From the NCBI GenBank assembly GCA_021161545.1, contig JAGHAJ010000116.1:1-11951 (forward strand): DNA of 11,951 bases, written 5' to 3'. Of this stretch, positions 6,406 through 11,951 are shown in pieces. The stretch is from Synergistota bacterium. Its GTDB lineage: Bacteria > Synergistota > JAGHAJ01. The position numbers and the translations under genes were made by a program. The notes beneath the pieces were generated by a model. That model ran no database searches. It saw nothing but the letters and a program-made list of their open reading frames with translations, and was not told where the DNA came from. The first letter of the stretch is position 1. Each line of letters starts with the position of its first letter.

Positions 6406-6447
6406 GAGGCTACCCCACTGTAATCGGTGGGGTAGCCTCTTTGTTTA
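6406..6447 (+). terminator. Intercistronic hairpin after the binding-protein gene
   Basis: GAGGCTACCCCAC (6406-6418) pairs perfectly with GTGGGGTAGCCTC (6427-6439), giving a 13-base-pair GC-rich stem with an 8-base loop. TTTGTTT follows. It begins 7 bases after the stop codon and ends before the ribosome site of the first permease. In binding-protein operons such hairpins stop part of the transcripts or protect the upstream mRNA, which raises binding protein over permease. Confidence 0.88.
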
Positions 6448-6465
6448 TGGAGGAGTGATACTATC

Positions 6466-7392
6466 TTGAGGAGAAATCGTGGAGTTGGGCTCTTGGTTGT
6501 TCTACCTTCAATAGTGGCGATTGCAATATTTGTGTATGGTTTTATATCTTGGACTGTGCGAGTGTCTTTATCTAACTATAATAGTTTTTCTTCCCTGCTG
6601 CGGGGTGTGTATCGCTTTGTTGGGTTGAGAAACTATTATAGGATATTCTCTGACTGGAGGTTCCAGACAGATTTGTGGAATACGCTATTTTTTACGCTCT
6701 TTTTTATACTTGGGACAATAGCTGTTGGTATAGTTTTAGCGTTACTTATAGATAGTAGAATAAGGGGAGTGAAAGTATTTCAAAACATATTTCTATTTCC
6801 AATGGCGTTGGCATTTGTTGTAACTGGCACTACTTGGGGGTGGATATTCAATCCGGGTGATTTTCCCAAGGATCCTATGGGTGTAAACTTGCTTTTCAAG
6901 CAACTCGGATTATCCCACTTGCAATGGGGATGGTATACAACTACAGGGCATATAGGTCCATTTAATATTGCACTTATACCTATTATTATTGCTGCTGTCT
7001 GGCAGCTTTCTGGTTACGCGATGGCAATGTATCTTGCAGGACTAAGAGGAATCCCGAATTCGATAATTGAGGCTGCCAAGGTCGACGGTGCCACCCCTTG
7101 GCAGCTTTTCTGGAAAGTAAAATTCCCTCTCTTAAAGCCAATTACACTGAGTGCTATGATAATACTTGGTCATATATCATTAAAGATATTTGATCTCGTA
7201 TATGCTATGACTGGCAGTGGACCTAATAATGTTACTGATGTTCCTGCTGTTTATATGTTTGAACTTACATTCAGAGCCAATAGATATGCGCTTGGTTCAA
7301 GTATATCCATAATAATGCTTGTGATGGTCGCGGTAGTTGTGATTCCTTATTTATTCTATTCTATGAGACAACAAAAGGAGGTAAGGCTGTGA
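6466..7392 (+). CDS. Sugar ABC transporter permease, MalF/UgpA type
   Basis: The 308-residue product is an inner-membrane permease of the binding-protein-dependent transport family. It has about six hydrophobic segments, the first at about residues 8-29 and the last at about 278-299. The EAA loop that docks on the ATPase is clear at about 202-221 (EAAKVDGATPWQLFWKVKFP). The insert between segments around residues 125-165 is polar and probably faces the periplasm. TTG at 6466 is used as start, with GGAGGAG about 10 bases upstream. The stop overlaps the next gene by four bases, which implies translational coupling. It forms a heterodimer with the product of 7389-8213. The ATPase is not encoded in the window. 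Confidence 0.93.
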   Translation: MRRNRGVGLLVVLPSIVAIAIFVYGFISWTVRVSLSNYNSFSSLLRGVYRFVGLRNYYRIFSDWRFQTDLWNTLFFTLFFILGTIAVGIVLALLIDSRIRGVKVFQNIFLFPMALAFVVTGTTWGWIFNPGDFPKDPMGVNLLFKQLGLSHLQWGWYTTTGHIGPFNIALIPIIIAAVWQLSGYAMAMYLAGLRGIPNSIIEAAKVDGATPWQLFWKVKFPLLKPITLSAMIILGHISLKIFDLVYAMTGSGPNNVTDVPAVYMFELTFRANRYALGSSISIIMLVMVAVVVIPYLFYSMRQQKEVRL

Positions 7393-8213
7393 ATCAGTTT
7401 GATTATAGGAAGTTATGGCTGTATATGCTTTTAGTTGGATTCGCTGTATTTTACCTGATGCCGGTTTATGTACTTCTTGCTACTGGCCTAAAATCGCTAA
7501 AAGACGTTAGCGTTTCCACTATGTGGCTCCTCCCCACGCATCCATCATTTGAAGGGTTTGAGGGTGCCGTGAAAAAACTGGGACCCAATCTAAAGAACAG
7601 CTTTATGCTTGTTATACCGGCAACACTCATATCTGCATTTCTTGGTTCTATAAATGGGTATGTATTTTCTAAAGTAAGATTTAAAGGTGATAATGTAGTT
7701 TTTGCATTGATATTGTTTGGCATGTTTATACCTTACCAAAGCATACTCTTTCCACTTATAAGGTTCCTGCAATGGGTTGGGCTTTATAACACGATAGGTG
7801 GACTTATTCTCACACATGTAGTTTATGGTATTCCTATAACCACACTCATATTTAGAAACTATTACATGGAGGTTCCAGACGAGCTTGTTGAAGCTGCACA
7901 TATAGATGGAGCAGGTTTATTTGGCGTTTACTGGAGAGTTCTTATGCCACTTTCTATACCTGCATTTGTTGTCGTTGTAATATGGCAGTTCACGAATATA
8001 TGGAATGAGTTTTTGTTTGCGGTTACGGTGACGAGTTCTCCTGTAAAGCAGCCAATTACAGTTGCTTTGGTTAACCTTGCGGGTAGTCAAGTGGTGCAAT
8101 GGAATATGCAGATGGCAGGAGCCTTGCTTACGGCTTTACCGCCATTGCTCATATATATATTCCTTGGAAAATACTTTATAAGGGGGTTACTTGCTGGTTC
8201 TGTGAAGGGATAA
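7389..8213 (+). CDS. Sugar ABC transporter permease, MalG/UgpE type
   Basis: The 274-residue product is the second permease of the carbohydrate uptake system. Hydrophobic segments lie at about residues 9-32, 72-94, 103-128, 137-157, 189-210 and 243-265. The EAA loop is at about 168-187 (EAAHIDGAGLFGVYWRVLMP). The N-terminal LMPVYVLLATGLKS and the IWQFTNIWNEFLFA region are typical of MalG-like members. GTG at 7389 overlaps the stop of the first permease as GTGA, and AAAGGAGG lies just upstream. The length is normal for the family. The threonine aldolase gene follows after a short gap. Confidence 0.93.
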   Translation: MNQFDYRKLWLYMLLVGFAVFYLMPVYVLLATGLKSLKDVSVSTMWLLPTHPSFEGFEGAVKKLGPNLKNSFMLVIPATLISAFLGSINGYVFSKVRFKGDNVVFALILFGMFIPYQSILFPLIRFLQWVGLYNTIGGLILTHVVYGIPITTLIFRNYYMEVPDELVEAAHIDGAGLFGVYWRVLMPLSIPAFVVVVIWQFTNIWNEFLFAVTVTSSPVKQPITVALVNLAGSQVVQWNMQMAGALLTALPPLLIYIFLGKYFIRGLLAGSVKG

Positions 8214-8216
8214 ATC

Positions 8217-8223
8217 AGGGGGG
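8217..8223 (+). promoter_or_regulatory. Ribosome binding site deciding the ltaE start
   Basis: AGGGGGG lies 8 bases before ATG at 8232. It is only 2 bases from the in-frame GTG at 8226, which is too close. Confidence 0.65.
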
Positions 8224-8231
8224 ACGTGGAT

Positions 8232-9251
8232 ATGAAGAGTCTTGCCAGTGATAACTTTTCGGGTGTTCATCCGGATATTTTACAGGCAGTAATAGATGCC
8301 AATGTGGGGCATGAGTTTGCATATGGGTATGATAGGTATACCGAAAAAGCGGTAGAAATGTTTAGGGAGAGACTTGGGGATGTGGATGTTTTTTTCGTTT
8401 CTACTGGGACAGGTGCAAATGTGCTTGGACTGAAAGCTATAATGAGGAGCTATGATGCAGTATTGTGCCCCGAGACGGCTCATATAAATACAAATGAATG
8501 TGGGGCAGTAGAATCTATTGTGGGTTGCCACATTATAGCTATACCAACAAAGGATGGTAAGATATCTGTAGATGATATAAGACGTTACTTGCATCTGTTG
8601 GGAGATGAGCATCACGCCCAGCCTAAGGTCATATCTATCTCTCAGCCCACAGAGTTGGGAACTCTTTATACAACTAAGGAGATAAAATCCCTTTCAGAGT
8701 TTGCACATAAACATGGCATGTACCTTCATATGGATGGTGCAAGGATATCCAACGCAGCAGCTACTATGGGTATGAGTTTCAAAGAATTTACAACAGATGC
8801 AGGAGTAGATGTTCTCTCATTCGGTGGTACCAAAAATGGCATGATGATGGGGGAAGCGGTTATATTTTTTGATAGGGCTTTGTCTCGGAACTTTAAGTAT
8901 ATTAGAAAACAGGGAACCCAGCTTGCTTCTAAGATGAGGTTTATATCTGCTCAGTTTATAGCGTTCTTGAAAGATGACCTTTACTTGAAGAATGCAGCTC
9001 ATGCTAACAAGATGGCAAAGATGCTTGCGGAGGGAATCAAAGACATACCGAGAATAAAGATAGTGCAAGAGGTGCAAACTAATGCTGTGTTTGCGATTGT
9101 GCCATCAGAATATATACCTGAGTTACAAGAAAACTATTTCTTCTGTGTAGTGGATGAGAATATCTCTTTGGTAAGGTGGATGTGCTCGTTTGACACAACA
9201 GAAGAGGACGTGAAAGGTTTTGTGTCACTTTTGAAGGGTGTGGTGGTTTAG
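8232..9251 (+). CDS. ltaE: Low-specificity L-threonine aldolase
   Basis: The 339-residue product is a pyridoxal-phosphate fold-type I enzyme that splits L-threonine or L-allo-threonine to glycine and acetaldehyde. The N-terminal SLASDNFSGVHPDIL is the family signature. FFVSTGTGANVLGL (about 54-67) binds the cofactor phosphate. The stacking histidine is in ETAHINTNE (H84). HMDGAR (166-171) supplies the aspartate and arginine around the pyridine ring. The Schiff-base lysine is K201 in FGGTKNGMMMGEAV. Length and motifs are complete, so it should be active. ATG at 8232 is preferred over GTG at 8226 on ribosome-site spacing. It follows the permease gene by 18 bases without a visible terminator, so it is probably the last gene of the transporter operon. 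Its stop overlaps the convergent transporter gene by three bases. Related beta-eliminating lyases are a less likely identity. Confidence 0.93.
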   Translation: MKSLASDNFSGVHPDILQAVIDANVGHEFAYGYDRYTEKAVEMFRERLGDVDVFFVSTGTGANVLGLKAIMRSYDAVLCPETAHINTNECGAVESIVGCHIIAIPTKDGKISVDDIRRYLHLLGDEHHAQPKVISISQPTELGTLYTTKEIKSLSEFAHKHGMYLHMDGARISNAAATMGMSFKEFTTDAGVDVLSFGGTKNGMMMGEAVIFFDRALSRNFKYIRKQGTQLASKMRFISAQFIAFLKDDLYLKNAAHANKMAKMLAEGIKDIPRIKIVQEVQTNAVFAIVPSEYIPELQENYFFCVVDENISLVRWMCSFDTTEEDVKGFVSLLKGVVV

Positions 9252-10396
9252 GTTAAAATTTTTTCTTTTTTGGGGAGCCTCAGTGCCATTGCTGATCCTA
9301 TGGGTAGAAAAAGTGCAGATATAACCATTATTTCATATAGTCCAACTGAGTTTATAAGTGTGCTTAAGATTGTAAATAGAATACTTGCTATTCCCCAAGA
9401 GATACCCATACCAAGACTTGATGCTATGCCTCTGTTGTGAGGAAGCATACTTTGTATGTAAGATATATTTGAACCCATGGTAGCGTATGAAAAGAACGAT
9501 AATGCAATGTAGGAAAACAACAAAATATACAGGTTTGTGCTGGCTAATAGCAAAAGTGCAAATCCACCTGCTATGCCGAGTGAAGCTATGTTAACAAGTT
9601 TAGGGCCGATTCTATCGCACATAACCGCACCAAGATAGTTACCTAAGGCACCTGATAGTGTTCCGAGGGTGAGGAAGTATCCTACCCATACTATCCTGTA
9701 TCCAAGGCTATTCAGGTAAAGCACTATGAGTGTTGAAAGTGAAAGTGTAGAAGCGGTTCTTAGCACTATGATTAGCATAAGCTCCTTTACACCCTTTGTT
9801 TTAAGTGAAGAAAACAAGTTTCCGGACATTCTTATTTTTTCTTCTTTTTCTCCTATATCTTCCCTTATGAAAATTGCACAAAATACTGCAATTACTATAC
9901 CAAAGATGCTGAGGTATAGTAGGCTCTTCATGTCAAAATGTTCTACATACCACACAACCATTAGGGGTGATAGTGCAGCACCTATAGTTCCTCCTATAGA
10001 GAATGTGGTCATTGCGGTGTGTTCTTTTGAAAAGCGTAATTTTCCAACAAATGTGGCGGCTACTGGATGGAAAAATGCGTTTCCCAACCTTCCAAGCACC
10101 AAGAACACAATAAGCATTAAAACGCTACTTGCGATGCCTATTAAAGACATGAATACGGATGTGAGAAAGATGCTTGCTACCAGCAGCCTCTTTTCACCGA
10201 ATTTTCCTGCAAGTACAGCACCAAATGGTTGTATAAAAGACATAACCGTGCCTAATATTGCAGGAATTAGGGCAGTTCCACCTTCGGTTAATGAGAAGTT
10301 TGCCATTATTAAGGGTAGGAGCGGCCTGAGTATGCCAGCATACCAATCTACTGTAAAGTGTCCCAGCATAGATAGTAACAACTGTCTCCTTCTCAT
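9248..10396 (-). CDS. Major facilitator superfamily transporter, fosmidomycin-resistance-like
   Basis: The 382-residue product (ATG at 10396) has about twelve hydrophobic segments of a major facilitator transporter. Near the start GHFTVDWYAGILRPLLPLI resembles the H-x2-D-x-Y-x-G pattern of the Fsr (fosmidomycin resistance) group. LGRLGNAFFHPVAATFVG and FSIGGTIGAALSPL match the same group. A charged cytoplasmic loop around residues 178-200 (REDIGEKEEKIR) separates the two halves. The substrate is unknown; drug or metabolite efflux is an inference. The upstream in-frame TTG at 10441 is rejected because a perfect extended -10 element lies between it and the ATG. TTG at 10381, with AAGGAG four bases upstream, and ATG at 10369 are shorter options. 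It is convergent with ltaE and divergent from the permease at 10520. Confidence 0.87.
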   Translation of the reverse strand: MRRRQLLLSMLGHFTVDWYAGILRPLLPLIMANFSLTEGGTALIPAILGTVMSFIQPFGAVLAGKFGEKRLLVASIFLTSVFMSLIGIASSVLMLIVFLVLGRLGNAFFHPVAATFVGKLRFSKEHTAMTTFSIGGTIGAALSPLMVVWYVEHFDMKSLLYLSIFGIVIAVFCAIFIREDIGEKEEKIRMSGNLFSSLKTKGVKELMLIIVLRTASTLSLSTLIVLYLNSLGYRIVWVGYFLTLGTLSGALGNYLGAVMCDRIGPKLVNIASLGIAGGFALLLLASTNLYILLFSYIALSFFSYATMGSNISYIQSMLPHNRGIASSLGMGISWGIASILFTILSTLINSVGLYEIMVISALFLPIGSAMALRLPKKEKILT

Positions 10397-10403
10397 GCAA
10401 GAT

Positions 10404-10412
10404 ATTATAACA
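10404..10412 (-). promoter_or_regulatory. Extended -10 promoter of the MFS gene
   Basis: On the minus strand TGTTATAAT is a perfect TGnTATAAT. Only seven bases separate it from ATG at 10396, so transcription would start at or next to the start codon. No good -35 is seen at normal spacing. Confidence 0.6.
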
Positions 10413-10473
10413 CATGCTAAAAGAGTGTGGTATCGCTTCAATGTACCATACTATTACAGAATGGTTATGAATC

Positions 10474-10503
10474 TTGACATGAAGCTGATATATTTGATAT
10501 GCT
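10474..10503 (+). promoter_or_regulatory. Promoter candidates for the ArsB/NhaD-like permease
   Basis: TTGACA at 10474-10479 is a perfect -35; TATGCT at 10498-10503, 18 bases on, is a fair -10. TGATATATT at 10486-10494 is an alternative extended -10. Either gives a short leader before ATG at 10520. Confidence 0.4.
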
Positions 10504-10519
10504 TAGTAAAGGGGGTTTT

Positions 10520-11951
10520 ATGCACAGAAAGGCAATAGTTAGATGGTTGCTTGCATCAGGTATTGGAGCGTTGGTAGCTGCATTATTAGTATACCTGTTT
10601 ATTTCTGAAGGTCTATTAACATTTTTGAATGTCCAGCAAATAGTTTCTCTAAGTGTACTAATCTCCATAATATTTGGTACTATAACGGTCTGGGAGCTTA
10701 GAACACCCATTGCAATGGGTGGGATAGTTCTACTCGTGCTATTTAAGATTCTTACAGTTGAAGCAATGATAGAGCACATGGATTTGAATCTGATAATTTT
10801 CCTTATAGGTATGATGGTAGTTGTTGAGTATGTAGATAGGAGTGGTTTTTTCTCGTGGCTAACTGTAAAGATTTTAAACCTCTCAGGGTTTAAGCCTTGC
10901 CACTTCCTCTCTATGTTCATAATATTCACCGTATTCATGGGGGCAATAGTTGATGAGGTTACAACGATACTCTTCATGATGGCAGTTGTCTTAACAGTTT
11001 GTAAGGAGTTTGATGAAGACCCCGTTTTTTATGCAATTGTGATGATATTTGCAGTTAATATAGGAAGTTCTATGACTGCTGTTGGTAATCCTATAGGTGT
11101 GTTTATTGCCTTAAATGCTCACCCAAGGTTAACATTTATGGATTTTATAAGGAATGCTGCACCTCTTAGATTGGTAAATGCTGCTATACTCGTATTCGCT
11201 GCTATATTTTTGTTTAGGCGTAGGTTATCTGCGTTCAGGGAAAAGATTGTTAGGAGTTTTCGTAGTAAAATGGGGCAGGAGAGAATTAGAACGGAAATGG
11301 AATTGACGGAGGCAGAGCTTGAAGAGGCACACTGGGATGAGTGGAAAAAGGTTAGAAATAGAAAGCATTTTTATATAGCGGTATGGGTGCTTGCACTTTT
11401 GATGCTTACACTTTCACTTCACTCTTACATAGAGCATATGTTTGGGTTTTCTTCAGATACAATACTTATAGTTGCCCCCATATTTTTTGCTGGTGTAGTG
11501 CTTTTCTCTGCAGGAGGGGAAGAAGCAAGGGAGATTCTGGAAAAGGGTGTGGATTGGTGGACTTTGCTGTATTTTTTGTTTTTATTACCTGCTATAGCCT
11601 CACTTGAGTATACAGGTATAACGCACAGACTCTCTGTCTATATAAGTGGCATATTAAAGTACGGTGCATTTGCAACTATACTTTTTATGTTGGTATTTTC
11701 TGCTATAATGAGTGGATGGGTGGATAATTTTCCTGTAATAGCTGCTATAACTCCTATTGTTCAATATATGATAAAAACTGGTATGCCTAATGGAGAGCTA
11801 CTATGGTGGAGTCTCTTATTTGGTGGGTGCTACGGTGGAAACTGGACGATGATTGGTTCTACAGCAAATATAGTTGCACTTGGGGTGCTTGAGCGTGAAA
11901 AGGGAATAAAAATAACATTTTTTGAGTGGTTTAAAAAAGGGAGTATTATCC
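10520..11951 (+). CDS. ArsB/NhaD-like ion transporter family permease, 3' truncated by window
   Basis: An uninterrupted frame runs from ATG at 10520 to the right edge, giving 477 residues without a stop. The visible part is already near the length of full family members. It is a multi-spanning membrane protein in two halves. The first has GMMVVVEYVDRSGFF (97-111), VDEVTTILFM (144-153) and NIGSSMTAVGNPIGVFIA (180-197). The second has SGWVDNFPVIAAITPIV (398-414) and GGNWTMIGSTANIV (439-452). These repeated Asp and Gly-Asn motifs are those of the ion transporter (ArsB/NhaD/CitMHS) superfamily, which moves anions or exchanges sodium for protons. A highly charged loop of about 50 residues (233-282) joins the halves and probably lies in the cytoplasm. 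GGGGG lies 4 bases before the ATG. The substrate cannot be read from the sequence, and no arsenic genes are nearby. Confidence 0.82.
   Translation, partial: MHRKAIVRWLLASGIGALVAALLVYLFISEGLLTFLNVQQIVSLSVLISIIFGTITVWELRTPIAMGGIVLLVLFKILTVEAMIEHMDLNLIIFLIGMMVVVEYVDRSGFFSWLTVKILNLSGFKPCHFLSMFIIFTVFMGAIVDEVTTILFMMAVVLTVCKEFDEDPVFYAIVMIFAVNIGSSMTAVGNPIGVFIALNAHPRLTFMDFIRNAAPLRLVNAAILVFAAIFLFRRRLSAFREKIVRSFRSKMGQERIRTEMELTEAELEEAHWDEWKKVRNRKHFYIAVWVLALLMLTLSLHSYIEHMFGFSSDTILIVAPIFFAGVVLFSAGGEEAREILEKGVDWWTLLYFLFLLPAIASLEYTGITHRLSVYISGILKYGAFATILFMLVFSAIMSGWVDNFPVIAAITPIVQYMIKTGMPNGELLWWSLLFGGCYGGNWTMIGSTANIVALGVLEREKGIKITFFEWFKKGSII

Noticed and set aside
10397-10441. Longer N-terminus for the MFS protein from TTG at 10441
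   Set aside because: The extension carries a perfect extended -10 promoter element and adds 15 residues not typical of the family.
9726-10538. Open frame of 270 codons on the plus strand
   Set aside because: It lies antisense to the MFS transporter, its translation is rich in Ser, Ile and Pro with no recognisable domain, and the minus-strand frame has a clear family match.
10465-10977. Open frame of 170 codons on the minus strand
   Set aside because: It is antisense to the ArsB/NhaD-like permease, whose frame shows conserved membrane motifs and stays open to the window edge.
1-11951. tRNA, rRNA, CRISPR array, insertion sequence, phage or toxin-antitoxin module
   Set aside because: Reading both strands I found no matching repeats, RNA signatures, transposase motifs or small paired genes; the gaps between genes are too short to hide most of them.

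Overview
The window is about 12 kb of AT-rich DNA with dense coding. Arginine is mostly AGA/AGG, isoleucine is often ATA, and TTG and GTG starts are common. It carries oxygen-sensitive or anaerobic functions: a formate dehydrogenase end, molybdenum cofactor nucleotidylation and a class I hybrid cluster protein. The sugar-binding protein has a plain signal peptide with no lipobox cysteine, as in Thermus and Thermotogales. Together these suggest a thermophilic, anaerobic, probably diderm bacterium. The phylum cannot be fixed from this window.

Layout. (1) 1-1199, plus strand: the 3' end of a formate dehydrogenase catalytic subunit, followed 5 bases later by mobA, which makes the cofactor such enzymes need. 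(2) 1171-2455, minus strand: a two-gene unit with an exported metallo-beta-lactamase-fold hydrolase and a membrane protein with a bacterial PH domain. The latter converges on mobA with a 29-base overlap. (3) 2539-4976: hcp (minus) and a divergent Crp/Fnr-type regulator, hcpR (plus). They share a 95-base region holding a perfect 14-base palindrome, GTAACAATTGTTAC, placed near -41.5 relative to a predicted hcp promoter; hcp ends at a clear intrinsic terminator. (4) 5121-9251, plus strand: a carbohydrate ABC transporter operon of binding protein and two permeases, followed by a low-specificity threonine aldolase gene. A strong promoter and a LacI-like palindrome precede it, and a 13-base-pair hairpin follows the binding-protein gene. 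No ATPase gene is present. (5) 9248-10396, minus strand: a major facilitator transporter whose promoter appears to place the transcript start at its ATG. (6) 10520 to the right edge, plus strand: a divergently transcribed ArsB/NhaD-like permease, cut by the window.

No non-coding stretch exceeds about 150 bases. I see no tRNA, rRNA, CRISPR array, insertion sequence or phage gene. I find no clearly new multi-gene system. The best signals are the hcp/hcpR regulatory architecture, a 15-base perfect inverted repeat inside mobA, the possibly leaderless transporter mRNA, and the exported hydrolase paired with a PH-domain membrane protein.
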